NCBI GenBank assembly: GCA_009924765.1
Contig: RFQW01000007.1
Span: forward strand, 1 to 14,037
Direction of reading: 5' to 3'
Source: Planctomycetota bacterium
Lineage (GTDB): Bacteria > Planctomycetota > Phycisphaerae > Phycisphaerales > SM1A02
DNA length: 14,037 nt
Below, piece by piece: positions 6,790 through 13,711 of the stretch. Each line of letters opens with the position of its first letter. Position 1 is the first letter of the stretch. The position numbers were made by a program, and so were the translations under genes. The notes under the pieces were generated by a model. It worked only from the letters and a program-made list of their open reading frames with translations, searched no databases and was not told the DNA's origin.

Positions 6790-7677
6790 TCAGAGTCCCA
6801 GGCGCGACTTCTTCGCCTCGAACTCCGCGATCTCGCGCTTGTTCTGCGTGTTCAGTGGTTTGCCCGCGCGGATCGCCTCGATCTCGAGCCGGGTCAGGCG
6901 AAGCGCGTCGAACTCGTAGTCCATGAACGCCTCGCAGGTGTGCGGCGCCAGCGGCTGGATCAGCCGGTACATCGCGCGCGCGTAGTCCTGGATCTCCTGC
7001 TGCGCGTGCGACTCCATGCGCAGCGACAGGAAGCGCAGCGTGTTGTGCAGGTCGCACTTCCAGTACCACTCCGTGTACACGCTCACCGGCAGTGCCGCGC
7101 GCGCCAGTTCACGCGCCACGCCGCGCTCGGTCAGGTCCAGGTATTCGCGGTAGTTCGCCTCGGCCTTGTCCAGCAGCTGCAGGAACTGCTCCGCCGTGGC
7201 GCCGTCGATCGGTTCGTCACCACCCTGGCGATTCACGGTGCTCTGCTTGCGCACGTTCTCGGCGGTGGGGCGGTAGAAGCGGTCCGGTACGATGGAGTAG
7301 CGCGCCGAGTACTCGTTCACATTGGCGGTGCGGTGACGGATCCACTGGCGCGCCACGAACATGGGCATGGACACGTGGAACTTGAACTCCACCATCTCAA
7401 GCGGCGTGGTGTGGCGATGTCGCAGCAGGTAGCGAACCAGGGTGCGATCCTCGCTCACCGCCTTGGTGCCGGCACCGTAGCTCACGCGCGCGGCCTGCAC
7501 GATGGCGGCGTCGGCGGTCTGGCCCTCGGGCGCCAGACGCGGCATCACGTCCACCAGCGCGATGAAGCCGTGATCGTGCACCGGAATCTGCCAGCGCGCC
7601 TGACCTTCCATCAGGTCGTGCAGGGGCGACTCGGGTGCGATGCGCTGGATCGGTGTTTCGGAGACTGCCTGCGTCAT
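6790..7677 (-). CDS. thyX: Flavin-dependent thymidylate synthase ThyX
   Basis: A 295-residue enzyme making dTMP from dUMP using methylenetetrahydrofolate, FAD and NADPH, in the cytoplasm. The hallmark ThyX motif RHRX7S is present: RHRTANVNEYS, residues 114-124. Supporting segments are VARVSYG-like QAARVSYGAG (61-70), LLRHRHTTPLEMVEFKFHV (84-102), ARAALPVSVYTEWYWKCDL (192-210) and HAQQEIQDYARAM (224-236). Length is near the upper end for the family because of N-terminal and C-terminal additions. There is no clear SD before ATG 7677; the leader immediately upstream is pyrimidine-rich. It sits between tag and pgeF on the same strand, 55 nt after tag, with a hairpin in the gap. A thyX gene usually indicates absence of thyA, which cannot be checked here. 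Confidence 0.97.
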   Translation of the reverse strand: MTQAVSETPIQRIAPESPLHDLMEGQARWQIPVHDHGFIALVDVMPRLAPEGQTADAAIVQAARVSYGAGTKAVSEDRTLVRYLLRHRHTTPLEMVEFKFHVSMPMFVARQWIRHRTANVNEYSARYSIVPDRFYRPTAENVRKQSTVNRQGGDEPIDGATAEQFLQLLDKAEANYREYLDLTERGVARELARAALPVSVYTEWYWKCDLHNTLRFLSLRMESHAQQEIQDYARAMYRLIQPLAPHTCEAFMDYEFDALRLTRLEIEAIRAGKPLNTQNKREIAEFEAKKSRLGL

Positions 7678-7696
7678 GGTTGGGGGAAAGAGTAGG

Positions 7697-7727
7697 GTTC
7701 CGCGCGCGATTTCGCAGGCCGCGGAAC
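7697..7727 (-). repeat. Perfect 8-bp inverted repeat (hairpin) between tag and thyX
   Basis: GTTCCGCG at 7697-7704 and CGCGGAAC at 7720-7727 form a perfect stem with a 15-nt loop. The loop itself contains GCG/CGC, which can extend the pairing. On the minus strand the stem ends 19 nt before the thyX ATG and is followed by CCTACTCTTTCCCCC, with no proper T tract. It could be a weak terminator or attenuator after tag, an mRNA processing or stability element, or an operator. Function is not shown by sequence alone. Confidence 0.5.
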
Positions 7728-7732
7728 GGGGC

Positions 7733-8350
7733 TCAGGGCAGCAGCCGTTGCGTGCGAGCCACCTTGAGTACCTGGGCGTGGCGGAAACACGAGAGCAGGT
7801 GCTCGTTCACGCATCCGACCGCCTGCATGTAGGCGTGGCAGATCACCGGTCCGCAGAAGCCGAAGCCCTCGGCCTTCAGGCGTCTGGCCAGTGCACGGCT
7901 CTCGGGGCTCTCCGCCGGCACTTCGCTGCGGCGGCGCAGTCGGCGCACCTTCACCGCGTGGCCCGTGGGCTCCCACACCATGTCGCGGAAGGCATGTCGG
8001 CCGCCGCGCTCCATCACGTTGCACCATGCCTGCGCGTTGCGGATGGCGGCGGTCACCTTCGCCTGACTTCGGATGATGCGCGTGTCGCCGAGCAGTCGCG
8101 CGACATCCTTGCGACCATAGCGCGCCACGCGTTCCGGATCCAGACCGTCGAACGCGGCCAGGATGCCCGCGCGTCGCTTCAGGATGGTGATCCATGAAAG
8201 GCCCGCCTGAAACCCGTCCAGCACCAGCTTGGCGAACAGTTCCCGGTCATCGCGAAGCGGCACGCCCCACTCGTGGTCGTGGTAGTCCACGTAGATCGGG
8301 TCGGTGCCGCACCACCAGCAGCGCTCGACGGGCTTGCGGGGGCGTGGCAT
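7733..8350 (-). CDS. tag: DNA-3-methyladenine glycosylase I (Tag)
   Basis: A 205-residue base-excision repair enzyme that removes 3-methyladenine from alkylated DNA. The N-terminal zinc-site pattern is ERCWWCGTDPIYVDYHDHEWG (residues 9-29), with Cys11 and His24 corresponding to E. coli Cys4 and His17. The other ligands are His184 and Cys188 in VNEHLLSCF. The helix-hairpin-helix region is seen as FQAGLSWITILKRR (47-60) and IIRSQAKVTAAIRNA (92-106). The E. coli base-pocket Glu38 is Asp45 here (LDGFQAGLSW), a conservative change. The start MPRPRKPVERC fits the family; a longer in-frame extension would overlap the divergent permease gene and is rejected. Only 55 bp separate it from that divergent gene, so promoters must be packed there. 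It is followed by thyX on the same strand. Confidence 0.95.
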   Translation of the reverse strand: MPRPRKPVERCWWCGTDPIYVDYHDHEWGVPLRDDRELFAKLVLDGFQAGLSWITILKRRAGILAAFDGLDPERVARYGRKDVARLLGDTRIIRSQAKVTAAIRNAQAWCNVMERGGRHAFRDMVWEPTGHAVKVRRLRRRSEVPAESPESRALARRLKAEGFGFCGPVICHAYMQAVGCVNEHLLSCFRHAQVLKVARTQRLLP

Positions 8351-8405
8351 GCACGGAAGGTACCGCCGCATCCTGCGAGGCGATTTCGGCGAAGATGCCC
8401 GTTCC
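8351..8405. promoter_or_regulatory. 55-bp divergent intergenic region between tag and the ABC exporter operon
   Basis: The two start codons face apart across 55 bp, so both promoters probably lie in or overlap this spacer and the start of the opposite gene. I see no convincing -35/-10 elements or operator palindromes in it. GAAG at 8391-8394 is a weak candidate SD for the permease. Confidence 0.35.
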
Positions 8406-9551
8406 ATGATCCGCGTCGCTCTGGCCATGCTCACCCACGACAAGGCGAAGTACATCGCCCTGGTGGCGGGCATCGCCTTCGCCAGCCTGCTGATCAGCCA
8501 GCAGTCGGCCATCTTCTGGAGCGCGATCCGCAGCAGCACCTACGGCGTGCGCAGCGCAAGCGCCGCCGACATCTGGGTGATGAAGCCCAACGTGGAGATC
8601 CTGGATCTGGCCGATCCCATGCGCGAGGGCGTGGTGAACCAGGTTCGCTCGGTGGAGGGTGTGCACTGGGCCGTGCCGTACTACCAGGCGCTGGGCATGG
8701 TGCGCACGCGACAGGGCTCGTTCCGACCGGTGCTGATGATCGGCGTGGACGACTCCACGCTGATCGGTGCACCGAGCGCACGCATGGTGATGGGCGACGT
8801 GCGGGCGCTCGATCAGCCCAACGCGGTCATCTTCGACGTGAGCGGCTACCAGCAGAACTTCCCCGATCTGCCGGTCGAGATCGGCGTGGAGGTGGAGATC
8901 GGCCAGACGCGTGCGGTGGTGGCGGGCTTCTGCAAGGCGCCGCCGGCGTGGGGCGGACAGACGGTGCTGTACACCAAGCGCTCGCTCGCCGTGCAGATGA
9001 GTCGCGAAACCGAGAACACCGTCAGCTTCGTGCTGGCCAAGGCGGAGGATGGCGCGGATCCCGACGCCGTGGCCGCGCGGGTCGAGCGTGAAACCGGCTT
9101 GAAGGCGCGCAGCAGCGCGCGCTTCAGCAGCGAGATCATCGAGTGGATGCTGAAGTTCTCCGGCGTGGCCGAGTTCTTCGGCGTCACCATCCTGATGGGC
9201 GTGGTGATCGGCATCGCCATCGTGGGGCAGACCTTCTACCTGTTCAGTGTGGAGAACGTGAAGCAGTTCGCCACGCTGAAGGCGATCGGCGTGGGCAATC
9301 GCAGCGTGCTGGGCATGATCTTCCTGCAGGCCTCGGTGGTGGCGGTGCTTGGGTTCGCCATCGGCGTGGGTGTGGCCAGCCTGTTCTTCGCGTACTTCGG
9401 TCCGGGCACCGGTGGCCTGCGCGGCATGAACATGCCGTTCGCGGTGTTCGCGGGCACCGGGGTGTTCATCTACATCATGGTGGTGGCCAGCTGCTTCCTG
9501 TCCATCCGCCGCGTGCTCACGGCCGATCCGGCCATCGTGTTCAGGAACTGA
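8406..9551 (+). CDS. ABC exporter permease, DevC/MacB-FtsX type
   Basis: A 381-residue inner-membrane protein with the type VII (MacB/FtsX/DevC) layout. One N-terminal helix (about 15-38) is followed by a large extracytoplasmic domain (about 39-255), then three helices at about 257-280, 301-331 and 346-368. The segment SVENVKQFATLKAIG (281-295) is the cytoplasmic coupling element conserved in this family. The end, RVLTADPAIVFRN, is typical of DevC/MacB C-termini. Such permeases do not form a substrate channel; they transmit force to the periplasm. The start ATG 8406 gives MIRVALAMLTHDKAKY, the usual cytoplasmic lead-in. Upstream in-frame starts would run into tag and are unlikely. It is the first gene of a permease-ATPase-adaptor operon; its stop is 3 nt before the ATPase start. 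Confidence 0.9.
   Translation: MIRVALAMLTHDKAKYIALVAGIAFASLLISQQSAIFWSAIRSSTYGVRSASAADIWVMKPNVEILDLADPMREGVVNQVRSVEGVHWAVPYYQALGMVRTRQGSFRPVLMIGVDDSTLIGAPSARMVMGDVRALDQPNAVIFDVSGYQQNFPDLPVEIGVEVEIGQTRAVVAGFCKAPPAWGGQTVLYTKRSLAVQMSRETENTVSFVLAKAEDGADPDAVAARVERETGLKARSSARFSSEIIEWMLKFSGVAEFFGVTILMGVVIGIAIVGQTFYLFSVENVKQFATLKAIGVGNRSVLGMIFLQASVVAVLGFAIGVGVASLFFAYFGPGTGGLRGMNMPFAVFAGTGVFIYIMVVASCFLSIRRVLTADPAIVFRN
9543..9546 (+). promoter_or_regulatory. Shine-Dalgarno site for the exporter ATPase, inside the end of the permease gene
   Basis: AGGA, 8 nt before ATG 9555, lies in the last permease codons. This fixes the ATPase start and indicates coupled translation. Confidence 0.5.
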
Positions 9552-9554
9552 CCC

Positions 9555-10286
9555 ATGACCACCGAAGGCCAGGGCGTGCACTGCGTGGACCTCGAACGCT
9601 CGTTCGAGTCGGGTGGCGTGAAGCAGCATGTGCTGAAGCGTCTGCGGTTCGACGCGGAGCCGGGGCAGCTCACGATGCTCATCGGCCCCTCGGGCTGCGG
9701 CAAGACCACGCTGATCAGCATCATCGCCGGGCTGCTGGGTGCGCAGAGCGGCCACGTGCGCGTGCTGGGTCACGAGGTGCTCGGCATGGACCCGCAGCAG
9801 CTGCTGCAGATGCGCTTGAAGCGCATCGGCTTCGTGTTCCAGCAATACAACCTGATCTGGGGACTGAACGCCGCCGAGAACGTGGCCGTGCCGCTGGTGG
9901 CAGACGGCATGCGGTGGCCCGAGGCGCAGGAGCGCGGCGCCGCCATGCTGCGCGAACTGGGCCTGGGCGAGCATGTGCACAAGCTGCCGCGGCAGCTCAG
10001 CAGCGGACAGCAGCAGCGCGTGGCCATCGCGCGTGCGCTGGTGCACGACCCCGATCTGCTGCTGTGCGACGAACCCACGGCGGCGCTGGACGCGCGCAGT
10101 GGCCATCAGGTGATGGAACTGCTGCGAAGCGTGGCGGTGCGCCCCGGCCGCGTGGTGATCGTGGTGAGTCACGACCAGCGTGTGTTCGGTTTCGCCGACC
10201 GCATCGCCGAGATGGATGACGGCGTGGTGATCCGTGTGGAGGATCGCGTGCCCAATCCGAACGCCTACTCTTCAGGTCACCCATGA
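9555..10286 (+). CDS. ABC exporter ATP-binding protein, DevA/LolD/MacB type
   Basis: A 243-residue ATPase with all motifs: Walker A GPSGCGKT (44-51), Q-loop VFQQYNLIWGLNAAENV (94-110), signature LSSGQQQRVAIARAL (148-162), Walker B LLLCDEP (168-174), D-loop ALD (177-179) and H-loop His206 in VVSHD. The Q-loop sequence with LxAxENVxxPL is typical of the MacB/LolD/DevA subfamily, whose ATPases drive extrusion of glycolipids, lipoproteins or small molecules together with a four-helix permease. It sits between that permease and a membrane fusion protein. Its stop overlaps the next start by ATGA (10283-10286), so the three products should be made together. Substrate cannot be inferred from the sequence. 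Confidence 0.93.
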   Translation: MTTEGQGVHCVDLERSFESGGVKQHVLKRLRFDAEPGQLTMLIGPSGCGKTTLISIIAGLLGAQSGHVRVLGHEVLGMDPQQLLQMRLKRIGFVFQQYNLIWGLNAAENVAVPLVADGMRWPEAQERGAAMLRELGLGEHVHKLPRQLSSGQQQRVAIARALVHDPDLLLCDEPTAALDARSGHQVMELLRSVAVRPGRVVIVVSHDQRVFGFADRIAEMDDGVVIRVEDRVPNPNAYSSGHP

Positions 10287-11368
10287 TGATCCGCCGCCTC
10301 GTTCCAATCATCGCCGCCGTGTCGCTGGGCTTCGCCGTGGCGGTCACCTGGCTGCTCACGCCAAGCAGCAGCGTGACCGCGCCGCCCAATCAGCCCGCGC
10401 GCAGCACGCTGAAGGAAGGCCGCATCGCGGGCCTTGGCATCGTGGAGCCGCGTGGCGAATGCGTGGCCGTGGGCAGCGCCGTGCCCGGCATCGTGGACAT
10501 GGTTCTGGTGAAGCCGGGCGACACCGTGAAGGAAGGCCAGCCCCTGTTCAAGCTGGAGCAGGCCGAGCGACAGGCCGAGGTGGAGGCGCGCATGGCGGCG
10601 CTGCAGCTGGAGGAGAGCAAGCTGTCGCGACTCGAGGCCCAGCCCCGACCCGAGGACGTGACGCCGCTCGAGGCACGCGTGCGCGCCGCCGAGGTGGAAG
10701 CCAAGCGTGCCGAAGGCACCTTCGAGCGCGTGAAGACCGCGCGCGACGCCGGTGCCGCCAGCGTGGAGGACATGGAGCAGCGGCGCTTCGCCATGCTGAT
10801 GGCGCAGGCCATGGTCGATCAGATGAAGGCCGAGCTCACGCGCCTGAAGAACGGCGCCTGGAAGCCCGATCTGGAGGTGGCGCGGCGCGAGGTGGCTTCC
10901 GCCAAGGCCGCGCTGGAGAAGGCGCGCGTGGATCTGGAGCGCCTCACCGTGAAGAGTCCCACCAACGGTTCGGTGCTGAAGGTGGATGTGCGCGCCGGCG
11001 AGTACGCCACGGCGGGTCGATTGGACAGCGCCATGGTGACCGTGGGCGATGAGGGGCCGCTGCATGTGCGCGTGCAGGTGGACGAGGACGACGCGGCGCG
11101 CGTGAAGCCCGGATCTCCCGCGGAGGCCTTCACGCGCGGTCGGGATCCCGCGCATCTCACGCTGCGCTTCGTGCGCATCGATCCGCGCGTGGAGCCCAAG
11201 ACATCGCTGCGCGGAATCGTGACCGAACGCGTGGACACGCGCGTGCTGGTGGTGGTGTACGAAGTCGTGAAGACGGAGGGGTCCGTCTACGTGGGCCAGC
11301 AGGTGGATGTGTTCATCGACGGCGACGCTGGCGCGCCGGCTGCGCCGACCGCATCGACGAAGTCCTGA
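10283..11368 (+). CDS. HlyD-family membrane fusion protein (DevB-like periplasmic adaptor)
   Basis: A 361-residue adaptor. An N-terminal helix (about 5-26) anchors it in the inner membrane. The first lipoyl half is GIVEPRGECVAVGSAVPGIVDMVLVKPGD (52-80). A long charged helical hairpin follows (about 91-222, rich in Ala, Glu and Arg). The second lipoyl half is LTVKSPTNGSVLKVDVRAGEY (221-241), then a beta-barrel region ending in VYVGQQVDVFID. These proteins bridge the inner-membrane pump to an outer-membrane TolC-like channel. No tolC homologue is in the window, so the channel would be encoded elsewhere. The start overlaps the ATPase stop (ATGA), with AGGT about 5 nt upstream. It is the last gene of the operon; the convergent phosphatase gene ends 3 nt beyond its stop. 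Confidence 0.92.
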   Translation: MMIRRLVPIIAAVSLGFAVAVTWLLTPSSSVTAPPNQPARSTLKEGRIAGLGIVEPRGECVAVGSAVPGIVDMVLVKPGDTVKEGQPLFKLEQAERQAEVEARMAALQLEESKLSRLEAQPRPEDVTPLEARVRAAEVEAKRAEGTFERVKTARDAGAASVEDMEQRRFAMLMAQAMVDQMKAELTRLKNGAWKPDLEVARREVASAKAALEKARVDLERLTVKSPTNGSVLKVDVRAGEYATAGRLDSAMVTVGDEGPLHVRVQVDEDDAARVKPGSPAEAFTRGRDPAHLTLRFVRIDPRVEPKTSLRGIVTERVDTRVLVVVYEVVKTEGSVYVGQQVDVFIDGDAGAPAAPTASTKS

Positions 11369-11371
11369 CTT

Positions 11372-12034
11372 TCACGGACGCACGGCAAGCGCCGCATCCA
11401 GACAATCGGCCACCACATCGGCGCGCGTGACCACCGCTTCGCGCCGCACCACCTCGGTGAAACAGATGAAGCGCTCGCACGCGCCATGTTCACGCACGCG
11501 CCAGTCGGTCATGCCGTCGCCCACCATCAGGCGGGGTCGTGGCAGCCCGGCGGCGTCGATGGCGGTGGCCTTGCCGCTGTCGACCGCGCATGGCGAGGCC
11601 GGGTCGAGTTCCAGCAGGCCGTCGGCGCGTGGGCGCAGCCAGTTCGCCATCACATGATCGGTGCGCAGGCCGAGTCGTTCCACCACCGGCGCGACCCATT
11701 CGCGACAGCCGCCGCTGACCACCCACACCCGATCACGCATGTCCGAGAGTCGCTGGCGACCTCGCCACACGCTGTCGGTGAAGTTGGCGCACAGACGCTC
11801 CACCAGCGCGGGCAGCATGCGCGCATCGAGCGCGAGCAGATCCAGCCGCTGTCGAAGGCTTTTCTCGATCGTCATGGCGCCTTCCATGCCCTGATTGGTG
11901 ATGTGCTTGATGCGCGTCAGAAGTGCCGCGTGATCCGCACGGCCGTGCAGCGCGATGTCCGCCAGCTCGTCCAGCGCCTCCACACGCACCAGCGTGCTGT
12001 CGAAGTCGAAGATCCAGGTGGGTTGCGCCGACAT
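11372..12034 (-). CDS. HAD-superfamily phosphatase, phosphoserine phosphatase (SerB)-like
   Basis: A 220-residue cytoplasmic HAD hydrolase. Motif I is FDFDSTL (9-15) with nucleophile Asp10 and acid Asp12. The SerB-like segment VEALDELA (18-25) follows, and MTIEKSLRQRLDLL (54-67) resembles the SerB cap stretch. Motif II is VVSGG (105-109), Lys155 in DSGKA is motif III, and motif IV is GDGMTD (172-177). This combination is the pattern of phosphoserine phosphatase, which releases L-serine in the last step of the phosphorylated pathway. Related HAD members act on other phosphomonoesters, so substrate is tentative. No ACT domain is present. The start MSAQPTWIFDFD is family-like. It lies downstream of a strong minus-strand terminator, so it should have its own promoter in the 44 bp between that terminator and ATG 12034, or rely on read-through. 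Confidence 0.85.
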   Translation of the reverse strand: MSAQPTWIFDFDSTLVRVEALDELADIALHGRADHAALLTRIKHITNQGMEGAMTIEKSLRQRLDLLALDARMLPALVERLCANFTDSVWRGRQRLSDMRDRVWVVSGGCREWVAPVVERLGLRTDHVMANWLRPRADGLLELDPASPCAVDSGKATAIDAAGLPRPRLMVGDGMTDWRVREHGACERFICFTEVVRREAVVTRADVVADCLDAALAVRP

Positions 12035-12071
12035 GCGGCAAGCGTAAGCGCGTTGCGGTTTGCGGGCCCAA

Positions 12072-12100
12072 CGAGAAAGCCCCCCGATGGACGGGGGGCT
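12072..12100 (-). terminator. Strong rho-independent terminator of the 77-residue membrane protein gene
   Basis: A perfect 9-bp GC-rich stem, AGCCCCCCG / CGGGGGGCT with a 5-nt loop (12078-12100). On the minus strand it is followed by TTCTCGTT. The outer bases GAGA/CTC extend the pairing. The T tract is short but the stem is very stable. It lies 34 nt past the stop of the small membrane protein gene and before the phosphatase start. Confidence 0.75.
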
Positions 12101-12134
12101 CTCGGAGTGAAGTCAATGCGTCAGGGCGAAAGGC

Positions 12135-12368
12135 TCAGTGAGCCTTGTCTTTCTGGAACACCCAGACGATCACGAAGAGGGCGATCAGGCCGACCAGCCC
12201 GTTGGTGCCCAGCTGCGCGATGAAGCTCATCAGATTGGCGGTGACATCCTTGAAGAACGGCACGTTGTTGCCGAACAGGATCTGCACCATCACGCCCACC
12301 GCCACAAACAGAATGGCCACGTCCACGAACTCGCGAATCCAACCCTTCACGACCTTGAAGCTTTCCAT
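12135..12368 (-). CDS. 77-residue two-helix membrane protein, function unknown
   Basis: A short, very hydrophobic protein starting MESFKVVKGWIREFVDVAIL. Helix 1 spans about residues 15-32 (VDVAILFVAVGVMVQILF). A segment with Asn, Phe and Lys follows (GNNVPFFKDVTANLMSFIAQ). Helix 2 spans about 54-71 (GLVGLIALFVIVWVF), and a charged tail QKDKAH ends the chain. Both ends are predicted to face the cytoplasm. The start at 12368 is chosen because GGAG lies exactly 8 nt upstream; a frame extension of 28 codons back to 12452 has non-protein composition. The gene has its own stable terminator and a long leader with palindromes, so it looks like an independently regulated, well-expressed unit. I do not recognise the family. 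It is too short for MscL and lacks its signature; holin-like or regulatory small-membrane-protein roles are guesses only. Confidence 0.75.
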   Translation of the reverse strand: MESFKVVKGWIREFVDVAILFVAVGVMVQILFGNNVPFFKDVTANLMSFIAQLGTNGLVGLIALFVIVWVFQKDKAH

Positions 12369-12376
12369 TCGCTCAT

Positions 12377-12380
12377 CTCC
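12377..12380 (-). promoter_or_regulatory. Shine-Dalgarno site of the 77-residue membrane protein
   Basis: GGAG on the minus strand, 8 nt before ATG 12368, decides the start over the longer open frame. Confidence 0.65.
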
Positions 12381-12414
12381 ATTGCGGGATCCGTCCCGCT
12401 CTTGTTGTGCGTGT

Positions 12415-12429
12415 CTCGGCTCCGCCGAG
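12415..12429 (-). repeat. Short perfect hairpin in the leader of the 77-residue membrane protein
   Basis: CTCGGC and GCCGAG form a 6-bp stem with a 3-nt loop, about 45 nt upstream of the start codon and just inside the untranslated leader. It may stabilise the mRNA; no further role is visible. Confidence 0.35.
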
Positions 12430-12460
12430 TGGCGGGGCATGTGGTCCACCATGGATCCAC

Positions 12461-12497
12461 TGCGTACGCACTATGTCGGCGTGATCAGCCGTGAAAA
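12461..12497 (-). promoter_or_regulatory. Candidate promoter with overlapping palindromes, upstream of the 77-residue membrane protein
   Basis: On the minus strand TTTTCA (12492-12497) and CATAGT (12470-12475) are separated by 16 nt, a fair but not strong sigma-70-like pair. The spacer carries TGATCA flanked by CGGC/GCCG (12477-12491). A perfect 10-bp palindrome TGCGTACGCA (12461-12470) sits at the expected start of transcription. This looks like a promoter with operators, but each element alone is short and could be chance. Confidence 0.3.
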
Positions 12498-12545
12498 ACC
12501 AATAAATCTCGGTCGCAGCCTTCGTGTGACCCTTGTTTTCATTGC

Positions 12546-12572
12546 AAAAACGCCGCTTGGATCCTGAAAGCG
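12546..12572 (-). terminator. Weak terminator candidate after the TPR lipoprotein gene
   Basis: On the minus strand CGCTT / AAGCG (5 bp) closes a 9-nt loop containing GGATCC. GCG and then TTTTT follow. The stem is short, but the T run lies 24 nt past the lipoprotein stop, where a terminator is expected. Confidence 0.35.
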
Positions 12573-12595
12573 CGTTCTTTTCTGCAGTGACACGA

Positions 12596-13711
12596 TCAGT
12601 TCGCCTTGGCTGCCTGCATCGCGACGGGCGTTGCGGGGTTGGCCTGCGCCAGCAAGCGGTGCGGCAGCTCGCGTGACGGCTCGCGTGCCGCCGCTTCGGT
12701 GAGCAGTCGGGTGGCCTCGGTCTTGTCGCCACGCTCGAGCGCGGCCACGCCGAGCAGCAGCCAGCCGTCGGCGCTGCCCGGTCGGCTCTGCGTGAGCGAT
12801 TGACCGGCTTCGATCATGCGGTTGGTGTCGCCAAGTCGCATGGCGCACATCCCCAGGATGGTGGCGTTGCGACCGTCGTTGTCGCTCTGCCCACGCATCG
12901 TCAACATCAGGTCGCGTGCCTCGCGTGGGCGATCCAGCATCAGCAGGCAGCGGGCATGCAGGCGCACCATGTCGGGACGCTTGCTCGCTTCGGTCATGGC
13001 CTCATCTTCCAGCGCCGCGATGCAATCCGACCACTTGCCCTGCTCGAAGCGCGTGGCGGCGATCTCCTCCATCAGCTGCTGCGCCTTGGCGGGTTCGGTG
13101 CGCAGGCGTGCCATGGCCAGCCATCGCGCGCGGCCATCCAGATCGCCACGCTGACCGGCCAGATCGGCGCGCACGCGATCCAGCACGGGGCTGAACTCGA
13201 AGGTCTTGTTCACGGCATCCAGACGCGCTTCGGCCTCGGTGTACTTGCCGGCGGCCACCAGCGTCTCGCACTCGGCGGCCACATACTGCAGCTGCGAAGG
13301 CGCCAGTTCCGCCGCCTTGGCGTACTCGGCCACGGCCTTGTCGAGCTCGTTCCATCGCTGCAGCACGATGCCCATGTAGTAGTGCGGTTCAGCCGCGGTG
13401 GGGGACAGTTCGGCGGCCTTGGCGAAGCTCTCGCGCGCCAGATCCACGCGCTTCATCTCGAGCAGGATGCGGCCGCGCAGCAGCGGGTAGCTGCCGTCCT
13501 TGGGGTAGCGGGAGATGGCCCTGTCGATGTGCTCGAGCGCCACCTCGAACTGGCCGGCATGGAAGGCCTGCAGCGCCTGGTCGTACATCACCTGCGTGTT
13601 GGCGCGGTCGTAGCGATCGTGCGCATCCAGACGCACCTGCTTGGAGTGCGGCGTGGAGCATGCGGCCAGGGCAAGCGTGCACAACGCGATCATGCATCGA
13701 TGCATCGTCAT
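12596..13711 (-). CDS. TPR-repeat lipoprotein
   Basis: A 371-residue exported protein. Residues 1-18 (MTMHRCMIALCTLALAAC) are a lipoprotein signal peptide with lipobox LAAC and lipidated Cys18. The mature part is a chain of tetratricopeptide-like helical pairs. The clearest are at about 42-73 (YDQALQAFHAGQFEVALEHI), 76-105 (LLRGRILLEMKRVDLARESF) and 110-140 (HYYMGIVLQRWNELDKAVAEY); further degenerate units run to about 350. TPR solenoids bind peptides or assemble complexes in the periplasm or at a membrane; no catalytic motif is seen. The start is fixed by AAAGGAG 8 nt upstream of ATG 13711; a longer open frame to 13888 is rejected. The start overlaps the previous gene's stop (ATGA), so the two are translationally coupled. 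A specific partner or pathway is not evident. Confidence 0.88.
   Translation of the reverse strand: MTMHRCMIALCTLALAACSTPHSKQVRLDAHDRYDRANTQVMYDQALQAFHAGQFEVALEHIDRAISRYPKDGSYPLLRGRILLEMKRVDLARESFAKAAELSPTAAEPHYYMGIVLQRWNELDKAVAEYAKAAELAPSQLQYVAAECETLVAAGKYTEAEARLDAVNKTFEFSPVLDRVRADLAGQRGDLDGRARWLAMARLRTEPAKAQQLMEEIAATRFEQGKWSDCIAALEDEAMTEASKRPDMVRLHARCLLMLDRPREARDLMLTMRGQSDNDGRNATILGMCAMRLGDTNRMIEAGQSLTQSRPGSADGWLLLGVAALERGDKTEATRLLTEAAAREPSRELPHRLLAQANPATPVAMQAAKAN

Noticed and set aside
8247..10172. A 641-codon open frame on the - strand opposite the ABC permease and ATPase genes.
   Set aside because: It is His-rich and low-complexity, and lies antisense to genes with complete Walker and signature motifs. 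It also conflicts with the tag start.
11360..11380. A bidirectional terminator between the convergent adaptor and phosphatase genes.
   Set aside because: Only 3 nt separate the stops and no inverted repeat with T tracts is visible there.
12369..12452. A 28-codon in-frame extension of the 77-residue membrane protein.
   Set aside because: It is made of His, Arg, Gln and Glu runs and contains a hairpin. The SD at 12377-12380 supports the shorter form.
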